Below, piece after piece: positions 7,898 to 16,506 of a stretch of DNA of 64,000 nucleotides. A model generated the notes under the pieces. The model did not search any database. It was given only the letters and a program-made list of their open reading frames with translations, and was not told the origin of the DNA. How positions within the stretch are numbered: position 1 is the first letter of the stretch; each line of letters starts with the position of its first letter. The translations under genes and the position numbers were made by a program. Source of the stretch: an uncultured Draconibacterium sp. (lineage in GTDB: Bacteria; Bacteroidota; Bacteroidia; Bacteroidales; Prolixibacteraceae); assembly GCF_963676815.1 (NCBI RefSeq), contig NZ_OY781365.1:62001-126000 (forward strand), read 5' to 3'.

Positions 7898-8313
7898 TAT
7901 TTAAAGAAATCACCTAAAATATCAGCGTGATCAAATGCCAGTTCAGGAAGTTCGTTAATCCGAAACCATTTTGCCTGTGCAGCATCATCACTTCCTTTTA
8001 CCGGCTTTTGTTCTTCTAACGGCACGGAATAAACTACAGAAATAGTTCGATGGCGCGGATCGCGGTTTATCGCATCGTACGCACGAAACTGTTCCATTTT
8101 TTCAACCTTCAAACCGGTTTCCTCTTCCAGTTCGCGAATACAGGCTTGTTCCAGGGTTTCATCCATATCAACAAATCCGCCGGGTAAAGCCCATTTATTT
8201 TTAAACGGTTCGCGCCCTCGCTCTATCAATAGTACTGATGTTTCCATTTGTGTTTGTACAAATACAATGCAATCAACAGTTAGGGCTGCGCGCGGATATT
8301 TATAGCTGTACAT
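7897..8313 (-). CDS. NUDIX hydrolase
   Basis: A 138-residue cytoplasmic NUDIX protein. The box is complete (GGFVDMDETL, then ACIRELEEETGL, matching Gx5Ex7REuxEExGu), so a metal-dependent pyrophosphohydrolase is expected; the substrate cannot be read from sequence. N-terminal YPRAALTVDCIVF resembles ADP-ribose/8-oxo-dGTP type members. Monocistronic, convergent with the C69 peptidase gene. Confidence 0.9.
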   Translation of the reverse strand: MYSYKYPRAALTVDCIVFVQTQMETSVLLIERGREPFKNKWALPGGFVDMDETLEQACIRELEEETGLKVEKMEQFRAYDAINRDPRHRTISVVYSVPLEEQKPVKGSDDAAQAKWFRINELPELAFDHADILGDFFK

Positions 8314-8450
8314 AGTTTTAGAGTATAGTTAAATGTGAAATGGTAAAAATTATCGTTAGGCCGAGTTTCAAATCATTAATCTCTGTATTTAAAAGCGTCA
8401 AATCTTAATACTCAATCTAATTTAATCTTCATCAATCTTATTAGTAAACG

Positions 8451-8543
8451 TTACTTTTTACGGCCTGTTTTCCAATGTTTTACTACCAGGTAAACGGCGG
8501 CTACAAAAAGCGCTACATAAATAACAAGCTCGATGTGTTCCAT
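8451..8543 (-). CDS. Small 30-residue single-pass membrane protein
   Basis: ATG at 8543 starts one base after the stop of the NlpC/P60 gene and reads MEHIELVIYVALFVAAVYLV followed by a basic tail (VKHWKTGRKK) to TAA at 8451. One hydrophobic helix with a positively charged C-terminus and tight spacing argue for a real, translationally coupled gene. No family recognised. It could anchor or assist the upstream cell-wall enzyme (inference). Confidence 0.6.
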   Translation of the reverse strand: MEHIELVIYVALFVAAVYLVVKHWKTGRKK

Positions 8544-8544
8544 T

Positions 8545-9333
8545 TTATTCTATTATTTTTTTCATTACACGCATTTTATGGGTGTAACGTTGCGTATCGA
8601 TGTTAAAAATTCCAAATTGGTCAACATTATCAATACGCACCTTTCCCGAAGCATGAATGATTTTATTTCGTTTCCAGATAATTCCAACATGAACGATATT
8701 TCCTTCCTCATCATCGAAAAAAGCCAAATCGCCGGGTTCTGCTTCATCTACAAAACTTAAAGCTGTGCCCATTTTAACCTGTTCGCTGGCATCGCGTGGT
8801 AATTTAATACCAATCATCTTATAAATTATTTGCGTAAAACCACTGCAATCAACGCCAAATGGTGTACGTCCTCCCCATAAATAAGGCGCATTAAAATATT
8901 TCAGTGCTTGCTGAATCGCTATCTCCCGCTGATTTTTTAACTGCCCATAAATCACATCTCCGGTTGCCAGATATGTGTCTTGAATAACCGAAAACTGTTT
9001 TAGGTAAGGTCGCCAAACAGGTAAAGTACTTCCTGCTGCCAACATCAGGTTTTGCTCCTCGTTAACCGGAACAATGGTAATAATATCGGACGTTACGGCC
9101 GTGGGACTTTTTTCAATTTTGTTTAAAGTACGGGTACTTATCGGGGTAATCATTTTGGTATCAATCCATCCTTCGTAACCATCGTAAGCCAGCTTAACAT
9201 TGGTCCAGCCAACCATTTGCTCGCGCATTTCAAAATGTTCACCAAATAAAATCTGCGTAACCATTTCGCTTTTTTCCGAAGGCTCGAGCCTAACCGGGAT
9301 AATACTTAAATTGGAAATGCCGTAATTCATCAA
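8545..9333 (-). CDS. SH3-like and NlpC/P60 (C40) cell-wall peptidase
   Basis: Residues about 10-70 form a bacterial SH3-like module (FGEHFEMREQMVGWTNVKL), with a second SH3-like stretch possible around 85-130. Residues about 140-262 form the NlpC/P60 domain: YLWGGRTPFGVDCSGF with the catalytic Cys, GDLAFFDDEEGNIVHVGI with the catalytic His, and IIHASGKVRID. Such enzymes cut gamma-D-glutamyl-diaminopimelate bonds in peptidoglycan peptides. No signal peptide is evident, so it may act on recycled muropeptides in the cytoplasm. The 30-residue ORF follows directly. Confidence 0.9.
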   Translation of the reverse strand: MMNYGISNLSIIPVRLEPSEKSEMVTQILFGEHFEMREQMVGWTNVKLAYDGYEGWIDTKMITPISTRTLNKIEKSPTAVTSDIITIVPVNEEQNLMLAAGSTLPVWRPYLKQFSVIQDTYLATGDVIYGQLKNQREIAIQQALKYFNAPYLWGGRTPFGVDCSGFTQIIYKMIGIKLPRDASEQVKMGTALSFVDEAEPGDLAFFDDEEGNIVHVGIIWKRNKIIHASGKVRIDNVDQFGIFNIDTQRYTHKMRVMKKIIE

Positions 9334-9641
9334 TAATTTCTTAATTTTATTTTGCCAGCAGGACCTACCTATTTGAAGCCGTTAAACACAAAACTAAGAA
9401 AAAATGGGCTTTACAAGCCAAGTGTCAAACCTAATTTGTCAACGAGATATTAAGAGTTTGTTTGAAAAGAAGCACATAAGTGTGATGGTTATTTAAATCA
9501 AAATTTCGATATTCGATGTATGAAACAAGCAGGTAAATTCATACATTTCAAAGAAATGAGTACCTGATATTAAGCTAAGTTGTGATTTAAAGTATTCGCA
9601 AAACTTTTGAAAAACGTTAATTTAAGTACAATAAAAATTAT
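9334..9641. other. Intergenic region between divergent genes with an operator-like inverted repeat
   Basis: 308 bases without a gene. The only clear structure is a perfect 9-bp inverted repeat, ATGTATGAA (9516-9524) and TTCATACAT (9538-9546), with a 13-base spacer, the geometry of a dimeric regulator site. No convincing TAnnTTTG promoter was found for either flanking gene. Confidence 0.4.
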
Positions 9642-11726
9642 ATGAATAAATTTTTGAAACGCTTAAAAAGCTACACCCGATTGTTATTACAAGTGCTGTT
9701 ATTTGTTATAACTGCTGTAGCTTTGTATTTAATTTTACCCGGCGAACCCAAATTTAAATACGAGTACCAAAAAGGATTTCCGTGGCGGCATGAGAACCTG
9801 GTTGCTCCTTTCGATTTTGCGATTTTGAAAACAGCAAACGAACTTGATGACGAAAAATCAGAACAGATTACATCGCTCGTTCCGTATTTTGCAAACGACA
9901 CCACCCAAAAAAACGAAAGTATAGCACGTTTGCGACAAGATTTGGCACTTGATATCGACTCGACAAACACAAATAAAAATATTGTTTTCAATACTTTATC
10001 GACTAAACTCAACGAACTTTACAACAATGGAATTTTGCTTTTTTCGGTTGATATTTATGAAGAACTAAACGGGAAGAGCGAGATTAAAAAGCGAACAGGA
10101 AATACGGTTCAGAAAGAAGATATTGACAAGCTTTACTCCGAAAAATCGGCCTACAATGCCTTACTCAATACACGGCAAACACTGGTTAGCGAAGGCAATA
10201 ATTTTCAGTGGTTAAACGACCTTGACCTGGATCGATATATAAAAGCAAACCTTTCGTACGATAGTGAAACAAGCCAAAAAGAAATTGATGAAATTACCCG
10301 GTCAATTTCGGCAACACGCGGTATGGTAAAACAAGGACAGCGGATTGTGCTGGAAGGCGAAATTGTGGACGCAGAAAAATTTCAGATGCTGGAATCGTTA
10401 AAAGCCAGTTACGAAAAAGAGCGCGGAAACAACGTTAACCGATATATGGTTTCCATTGGCAAAGTATTGCTTATTACGGTACTACTCAGCTTTATTTTCG
10501 TGTTTTTAATGCTTTATCGTCGCGATATTATTCAGCAGCTCAATAAATTAAGTTTTCTGCTGATGCTAATGGCAGGCATAATCTTACTATCTAACTTTAT
10601 CAACACCTTCCCCAATTTGCATATTTATATGGTACCGCTGGCTGTATTCCCCATAATGATACGTACGTTTTTCGATTCGCGAACGGCCATTTTTACACTC
10701 ATCATTACCACTCTTTTAATTGGGTTTTATGCACCCAATAATTACGAGTTTATATTACTTCAAGTATCGGCAGGTATAATTGCAGTATTTAGCCTCAATA
10801 AAATGCACCGCCGTGTACACCTGGTATTGGCCGCATTATGGGTATTTTTAACTTATGTAGTGGTGTATACCGCTTTAAACCTAATACACGAAGGAACTTT
10901 TCTTTCGTACGATTTTTCAATGTTAAAATGGTTTGCAATTAGCAGTGTGCTAATTCTGTTGGTTTATCCGTTGGTATATATTTTCGAGAAACTTTTTGGT
11001 TTTGTTTCCGATGTAACGCTAATAGAAATATCAGATAGTAACCAACCACTACTGCGAAAGCTTGCCGAACAGGCTCCCGGAACTTTTCAGCACTCGATGC
11101 AAATTGCCAACCTTGCCGAGGAGGTTATTTTGCGCATTGGCGGCAACCCATTTTTAGTACGTGCCGGAGCACTTTATCACGATATTGGCAAAATTGGCCG
11201 ACCCAACTTTTTTATCGAAAACCAGGCAATGGGAATGAACCCGCATGATAGAATAAGCCATTTAAAAAGTGCCGAGGTAATTATAGACCACGTTCAGAAT
11301 GGGGTTAAAATGGCACAAAAGCATAAGCTTCCGGCAGTAATTATTGAATTTATTGCCACACACCACGGAACAACAAAAGCCAAATATTTTTACCTGAAAC
11401 ACCAGGAGGAAAACCCGGACAAACAAATTGATGAGAATGCTTTTGCATATCCGGGTCCGTTACCCCGATCGAAAGAAGCTGCGGTGGTTATGCTGGTGGA
11501 TGGAATTGAAGCTGCATCGCGCAGTATGAAGGAAAAAACACACGAAAACCTGAAAGCGCTTATCGATAGTATGATCGACAAAAAAATTGAGGATAAACAA
11601 CTTGATAATTCCAATCTTACTTTTAGTGATATTGATATTATTAAAGCTACTCTTTTAGAAAAACTGATAAACATTTATCACATACGAATTGAATATCCTG
11701 ATGAAAAAAAAGGAAAAAAGCAGTAG
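9642..11726 (+). CDS. PgpH-type 7TM-HD phosphohydrolase (cyclic di-AMP phosphodiesterase family)
   Basis: A 694-residue membrane protein with one N-terminal helix (about 13-33), an extracytoplasmic 7TMR-HDED region to about 270, a cluster of about seven membrane helices (about 272-460) and a C-terminal cytoplasmic HD domain. The HD metal ligands are visible: FQHSMQIANLAEEV, LYHDIGKIGRP, PHDRISHLKSAEVIIDHV, THHGTTKAKYF and VMLVDGIEAASRS. PgpH homologues in Firmicutes degrade cyclic di-AMP, so a role in that signalling is expected but not shown here. Divergent from the NlpC/P60 gene. Confidence 0.9.
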   Translation: MNKFLKRLKSYTRLLLQVLLFVITAVALYLILPGEPKFKYEYQKGFPWRHENLVAPFDFAILKTANELDDEKSEQITSLVPYFANDTTQKNESIARLRQDLALDIDSTNTNKNIVFNTLSTKLNELYNNGILLFSVDIYEELNGKSEIKKRTGNTVQKEDIDKLYSEKSAYNALLNTRQTLVSEGNNFQWLNDLDLDRYIKANLSYDSETSQKEIDEITRSISATRGMVKQGQRIVLEGEIVDAEKFQMLESLKASYEKERGNNVNRYMVSIGKVLLITVLLSFIFVFLMLYRRDIIQQLNKLSFLLMLMAGIILLSNFINTFPNLHIYMVPLAVFPIMIRTFFDSRTAIFTLIITTLLIGFYAPNNYEFILLQVSAGIIAVFSLNKMHRRVHLVLAALWVFLTYVVVYTALNLIHEGTFLSYDFSMLKWFAISSVLILLVYPLVYIFEKLFGFVSDVTLIEISDSNQPLLRKLAEQAPGTFQHSMQIANLAEEVILRIGGNPFLVRAGALYHDIGKIGRPNFFIENQAMGMNPHDRISHLKSAEVIIDHVQNGVKMAQKHKLPAVIIEFIATHHGTTKAKYFYLKHQEENPDKQIDENAFAYPGPLPRSKEAAVVMLVDGIEAASRSMKEKTHENLKALIDSMIDKKIEDKQLDNSNLTFSDIDIIKATLLEKLINIYHIRIEYPDEKKGKKQ

Positions 11727-11800
11727 GGATAAACGAAAATTAACCGTATTACGTTAGTATAAAAGATATTATATCGTTAGTGGACGTAACAAATACATTT

Positions 11801-13216
11801 ATGAAACATTTGATTAAAGCAGCAGTACTATTTATTATGGCAACACTGATAGTTGCAGGATGCTCGGATGATGGTACGTCGGGAGGAGAAACACAGGTTG
11901 AAGCTTCTGATCTGGTAAAAAAAATAAACAAGTTTATTTATACCGCAATGGATGATATTTATTTGTGGTACGACGAATTACCAGATATTGACTACAATTA
12001 TGAACTCGATCCTGAGGCCTATTTTAACAAGCTGCTTTACGTAGATGATAAATGGTCGTACATTACCGACGACGTGGAAGCACTTGAAGCCAGTTTTGAA
12101 GGTACCGAGAAAACTTACGGTTGGTCGCTTGCTTTTGGACGATTTTCGAATACCGGCAATATTTTTGCCATTGTAGAATACGTTTATCCTGAAACGCCGG
12201 CCTCAGCAGCAGGCATAAAACGCGGCGATTTACTGGTATTAATGAACAACGCCGATATTACCGACGGCAACTACACCGATTTACTTTACAGCGACAATAT
12301 GGATGTAACGCTCGGTGTGTTAACAAATGACGGCATTGCAACCGATACAACCGTTACGCTTAGTTCGTCGATACTAACACTTAACCCGGTACTAACTACA
12401 AACATTGTTGAACACGATGGAAGAAAAATCGGCTATATTTTTTATGCCCAGTATATTTCAGATTTCAACAGCTCCCTCGACAATGCTTTTGAGAGCCTTG
12501 TAAGCCAGGGAGCAACAGACCTTGTTGTGGATTTGCGTTACAATCCCGGAGGAACAATAGCTGCAGCAAAACACTTGTGCTCGTGCATTGCCCCGATAAA
12601 TGTGGTTGACGAAAACAGTATTCTTGTTACCTACAAATGGAATAATAAGTACCAGGATTATTTTATCGACCGGCAAATTATGAGTCAGGTTGAAGTTTAT
12701 TTTGATAACCAGGTGCCGACAAAAATGGGCTTAAACCGTGTTTATTTTCTTACCGGTTCCGGTACTGCCTCTGCATCAGAACTATCAATTACAGGCTTGA
12801 AAGCGTATATGAACGAGGTAGTAACAGTTGGAGACACAACGTACGGGAAATACACCGCATCGATTACATTAAAACCTGAAGATTATTATAACGAAGCTTA
12901 CAGCGAAGAGATAGCAAACTGGGGTTTACAACCTATTGTTTTGCGTTATGCCAATGCTGCAGGAGTTACCGATTTTAAAGATGGCTTTGCTCCTGACATT
13001 TTGGTTGAAGACGATTTGTTTGCCACTTTTCCGCTTGGTGATAAAAACGATCCGCTTTTTAAAGCTGCCATTGAAGATATTACCGGAACTCCTGTTTTAG
13101 CAATAAAAAGTGCTCCTAAAGTTCCTTTCGAATACAAAATATTCGACCGTGGTTTTTCACGTTTCGATATGAATAAACGAGAAATGCTAATAGAGCAGGT
13201 AGAAAGACCTGAGTAG
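11801..13216 (+). CDS. S41 family C-terminal processing peptidase, lipoprotein
   Basis: The start at ATG 11801 gives a lipoprotein signal with lipobox LIVAGC; an upstream GTG in frame at 11780 would bury it. The mature protein has an N-terminal helical cap (residues about 40-100), a PDZ-like region (VEYVYPETPASAAGIKRGDL) and the S41 catalytic core with VDLRYNPGGT and GSGTASASEL, the Ser of the latter (about residue 324) being the nucleophile. Likely a periplasmic, membrane-tethered tail-specific protease. A terminator follows directly. Confidence 0.88.
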   Translation: MKHLIKAAVLFIMATLIVAGCSDDGTSGGETQVEASDLVKKINKFIYTAMDDIYLWYDELPDIDYNYELDPEAYFNKLLYVDDKWSYITDDVEALEASFEGTEKTYGWSLAFGRFSNTGNIFAIVEYVYPETPASAAGIKRGDLLVLMNNADITDGNYTDLLYSDNMDVTLGVLTNDGIATDTTVTLSSSILTLNPVLTTNIVEHDGRKIGYIFYAQYISDFNSSLDNAFESLVSQGATDLVVDLRYNPGGTIAAAKHLCSCIAPINVVDENSILVTYKWNNKYQDYFIDRQIMSQVEVYFDNQVPTKMGLNRVYFLTGSGTASASELSITGLKAYMNEVVTVGDTTYGKYTASITLKPEDYYNEAYSEEIANWGLQPIVLRYANAAGVTDFKDGFAPDILVEDDLFATFPLGDKNDPLFKAAIEDITGTPVLAIKSAPKVPFEYKIFDRGFSRFDMNKREMLIEQVERPE

Positions 13217-13239
13217 TGTAAACGAGATAAAACGACATA

Positions 13240-13269
13240 AAAAAAGGTGCTCAATTGAGCACCTTTTTT
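13240..13269. terminator. Bidirectional terminator between convergent genes
   Basis: A 30-base perfect palindrome: six A, GGTGCTCAA, its complement TTGAGCACC and six T. It serves the S41 gene and the convergent NigD-like gene. Confidence 0.9.
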
Positions 13270-13288
13270 CGAATACACTGTTTAAATT

Positions 13289-13999
13289 TTATGGCATAGG
13301 TAATTCCAAATTCTCATAATTAAAAACTCCGCTATCCTGATATACAACATCCTGATAATCGGTTGCTGTAACTTCAAATCGCACCGAGTCCAAACCTTCA
13401 ACACGAAGACTGTTCAGACTAAACGAAACGTAAGCTGTAAAGGGAATCGATTCTCCATCACCGTTAGCATTGTGTCGTAACTCCAACTGAAATGGCTGAT
13501 CATCAGCAGTAAGTTCTCCGGGAGTTTTTACCAAATTCAGAAAGTGGGTTTCGTTATATCCCCAGTATTTTAGTCTAAAACTCAATAAACTATCTGTAAT
13601 CCACGCATCTTCAACAATTATCGGATCGTTACCAATACTGTCTTCATTTTCTTCGGTAATGTCCATAATTCCTTTCATCAACACATCGCTGATGTCATTT
13701 ATCCGAACAAAATAGCGTTCCTCAACACTGCTTGTTTGGTCTTCATCCAAAATAGTGTAGTTTACCAATACACGGTCGCCATCCGAAAAATCCTGACTCC
13801 AACCAGCAACTGATGCAGCAGCAGGAATCAAAACATAACCATTGTCCATTACCAATTTACTAACTTCATCATCTCCTCCTTTATAAATTCCAAAACCTAT
13901 CCAATAGTCTCCTATTGAATAACCATCGTTATCATCCAAACAACTGGTAAATATTACCAGTATTCCCATTAAAATTCCTAATGCTAATTTCTTCATCAC
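13289..13999 (-). CDS. NigD-like lipoprotein
   Basis: A 236-residue exported protein with lipobox FTSC at residues about 17-20, then DDNDGYSIGDYWIGFG, the opening typical of NigD-like proteins: an N-terminal OB-like domain (VLVNYTILDED) and a C-terminal beta-sandwich. The family is found widely in Bacteroidota; its molecular role is not established. Located alone between two terminators or promoter regions. Confidence 0.75.
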   Translation of the reverse strand: MMKKLALGILMGILVIFTSCLDDNDGYSIGDYWIGFGIYKGGDDEVSKLVMDNGYVLIPAAASVAGWSQDFSDGDRVLVNYTILDEDQTSSVEERYFVRINDISDVLMKGIMDITEENEDSIGNDPIIVEDAWITDSLLSFRLKYWGYNETHFLNLVKTPGELTADDQPFQLELRHNANGDGESIPFTAYVSFSLNSLRVEGLDSVRFEVTATDYQDVVYQDSGVFNYENLELPMP

Positions 14000-14137
14000 T
14001 CTTTAATTTATTTAATCACAGTTGATAGATGTTGGAAAAATAAAAATGGTTGCGTTGAGTAAATAAAAATATATTGTAGTTTTAGCAGAAGAATAAGTTG
14101 GCACAACTTTTGTCATCCATATATGTATATATTTACA

Positions 14138-14145
14138 TATATTTG
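14138..14145 (+). promoter_or_regulatory. Possible -7 element for the thioredoxin lipoprotein gene
   Basis: TATATTTG matches TAnnTTTG. The nearest upstream TTTG is 25 bases away (14109-14112), longer than the usual 19-21, so the match is partial. Confidence 0.35.
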
Positions 14146-14193
14146 AACAAAAATTTATCGTTTATGGTTGATAATAGTAAAAGCAAAAATAAA

Positions 14194-14715
14194 ATGAAAA
14201 CAAAAGTAACTACATTAATGGTGGCTATTGTATTGATGTTTGGGTACACATCATGCAATGCAAAAGCAGAGAATAATTCGGCAGAAAAACCGACCGAATC
14301 AGTTTCAAAGGCAGAAAAAGCAACAACCATGCTAACCAAAGAGATGTTTTTGGAAAAAGTGTGGGACTACGAAAACTCACCTCAGGAATGGAAATATAAA
14401 GGAGACAAACCGGCGTTAATCGATTTTTACGCAGACTGGTGCGGACCTTGCCGAACTGCAGCTCCTATATTGGAAGAAGTGGCCGGTGAATTTGCAGAAG
14501 AAGTAATTGTATATAAAATTGACACACAGGTTGAACGTGAACTAGCCGCAGTATTTGGCGTAAAAAGTATTCCTGCATTTTTGTATATCCCTATGGAAGG
14601 GAAACCAACAATGGCATCGGGAATTGCACGTACCAAAGAAGATACCAAGAAGATGTTTACGCAAAACATCAATAATATTCTGCTTAAGAAACAACAAAGT
14701 AACGAAGCACTTTAA
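14194..14715 (+). CDS. Thioredoxin-fold lipoprotein
   Basis: Starting at ATG 14194 gives a lipoprotein signal (MKTKVTTLMVAIVLMFGYTS, then Cys). After a low-complexity linker the thioredoxin domain follows: IDFYADWCGPCRTAAPILEE with the CGPC redox site, and VFGVKSIPAFLYIP with the cis-proline. A periplasm-facing thiol-disulfide role is expected. Longer starts at 14164 or 14098 add residues ahead of the signal and are less likely. A terminator follows. Confidence 0.88.
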   Translation: MKTKVTTLMVAIVLMFGYTSCNAKAENNSAEKPTESVSKAEKATTMLTKEMFLEKVWDYENSPQEWKYKGDKPALIDFYADWCGPCRTAAPILEEVAGEFAEEVIVYKIDTQVERELAAVFGVKSIPAFLYIPMEGKPTMASGIARTKEDTKKMFTQNINNILLKKQQSNEAL

Positions 14716-14734
14716 TACAAGAAATAATATAAAG

Positions 14735-14771
14735 AAAAGGCTGTCTGAAAATACTCAGGCAGCCTTTTTGT
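14735..14771. terminator. Terminator hairpin between convergent genes
   Basis: AAAAGGCTGTCTGA (14735-14748) pairs with TCAGGCAGCCTTTT (14755-14768) with one G-U pair, followed by a T tract. Ends the thioredoxin transcript and probably hutH from the other side. Confidence 0.8.
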
Positions 14772-14773
14772 TT

Positions 14774-16276
14774 TTACAATCGATTAATTTTGGTGCTATT
14801 CAGAAAATCGATTGTCTTGTTTATTGCTTCATACATTACAATGTCCTCTTCAACAAATTTTACCTTTTTTCGGTAGGCAGATATAAAGCGTTCAATAAAC
14901 GGCGAAGATTTTACAGGTCGACGAAAATCCATCGCCTGGGCTGCATTGTATAATTCTATTGCCAGAATTTTCTCGGTATTCAGCACCACTTTTAATGTTT
15001 TTGTTGCTGCGTTTCCACCCATGCTTACATGGTCCTCCTGCTCGTTCGACGAAGGTATAGAATCAACCACGCAGGGAGTACAAAGTTGTTTATTCTGACT
15101 TACAATCGATGCTGCTGCATATTGTGGAATCATAAAACCTGAATTCAATCCGGGATTGGCCACCAAAAATTCGGGTAGTCCGCGTTCGCCGGAAATTAAA
15201 CGATAAGTTCTTCGTTCAGATATACTTCCCAGTTCGCTAATGGCCATTGCCAGAAAATCAAGCGATAAAGCCAGCGGCTCGCCATGGAAATTACCTCCTG
15301 AGATGATTAAATCCTCATCAGGAAAAACAGTTGGATTATCGGTTACCGAATTTATTTCAGTCTCGATAACTGTGGCTACATAATTAACTGCATCTTTTAC
15401 TGCACCGTGTACCTGCGGAATACAACGGAAAGAATAAGGATCCTGAATGTGTTCTTTTGGTTTGGCCTGCATTTCGCTGCCGGTTAAAACATTCCTGAAA
15501 TTTTTGGCCGTTTCAGCCTGTCCTTTATGTGGCCGAATGCGCTGAATATTCTCTGAAAATGGTTCGATTAAGCCATCAAAAGCATCTAATGAAAGTGCAC
15601 CGATTATATCTCCCTGATCGATTATACGGAACGTTTTTAGCAAAGTATAAACTGCATGAGCACTCATAAACTGAGTACCGTTTAACAATGCCAGTCCTTC
15701 TTTGGCTTCCAGTTTTATTGGCTCCCACCCCAGCTTTTCAAGGACATTGATTGATTGTTGTCGTTTTCCTTCAAAATTTACTTCTCCCAACCCCAGCAGT
15801 GGCAGAAATAACTTTGCCAACGGTGCCAAATCGCCACTGGCACCAAGCGATCCTTGTTCGCAAACAACAGGCAAAACATTGTTATTAAACAAATCGAGGA
15901 TGCGTTGTACAGTAATTAACTGTACCGCCGAATTTCCTTTCGATAGCGCATGTGCTTTTAGTAACAACATTAATTTTACTACGTCGCCGGGAATTTCAGG
16001 CCCGATATTACAAGCATGCGAAACCACCAGGTTTTCCTGCAATTTACTCAGTCCATCTTTTGAAATTTCGATGTCGCACAGTGCGCCAAAACCTGTATTA
16101 ATTCCGTAAAGTGGTTTTTCTGCCCTTTCTAATTTATTGTCGAGGTATTTTTTACTTTTGTTAATCAGCTCAATTGCGATATCGGAAAGCCTCAGTTTAA
16201 CGTTATTCTCCAGGATATCCTGAATATTCTCGTAAGTAAGATTTTTGGGTGTTATTTCGAAAATACGATTTGCCAT
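14774..16276 (-). CDS. hutH: Histidine ammonia-lyase HutH
   Basis: Deaminates histidine to urocanate in the cytoplasm. At 500 residues it has normal length. The autocatalytic MIO cofactor triad Ala-Ser-Gly is at residues 146-148 (GSLGASGDLAPLA). Other family segments are YGINTGFGALCD, the Ser-His pair at 86-87 that favours histidine over phenylalanine, QDPYSFRCIPQVHGA, and SGFMIPQYAAASIV. No hutU, hutI or ftcD is nearby; the neighbour upstream is hisS, 230 bases away on the same strand. Tyrosine ammonia-lyase is less likely. Confidence 0.9.
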   Translation of the reverse strand: MANRIFEITPKNLTYENIQDILENNVKLRLSDIAIELINKSKKYLDNKLERAEKPLYGINTGFGALCDIEISKDGLSKLQENLVVSHACNIGPEIPGDVVKLMLLLKAHALSKGNSAVQLITVQRILDLFNNNVLPVVCEQGSLGASGDLAPLAKLFLPLLGLGEVNFEGKRQQSINVLEKLGWEPIKLEAKEGLALLNGTQFMSAHAVYTLLKTFRIIDQGDIIGALSLDAFDGLIEPFSENIQRIRPHKGQAETAKNFRNVLTGSEMQAKPKEHIQDPYSFRCIPQVHGAVKDAVNYVATVIETEINSVTDNPTVFPDEDLIISGGNFHGEPLALSLDFLAMAISELGSISERRTYRLISGERGLPEFLVANPGLNSGFMIPQYAAASIVSQNKQLCTPCVVDSIPSSNEQEDHVSMGGNAATKTLKVVLNTEKILAIELYNAAQAMDFRRPVKSSPFIERFISAYRKKVKFVEEDIVMYEAINKTIDFLNSTKINRL

Positions 16277-16506
16277 GATTTAATTGTATGACTTTGTTTA
16301 TTTGATAAATGAGTATTGTTTTAACAGGTAAAACATTTACCCGTCAATTTTTTCATATTCCCACAACGTTGAAATATGTAACCACGAAATCAAATACAAA
16401 ATCACGGGAAACGAACGTCTCCGCCAAGGGTTTTTACATGTCTGTTTAAAAGCGATAAAATCATTGCCTCAAGCTATTTTTTGGCAATATCGTACAATCT
16501 GTTTAG

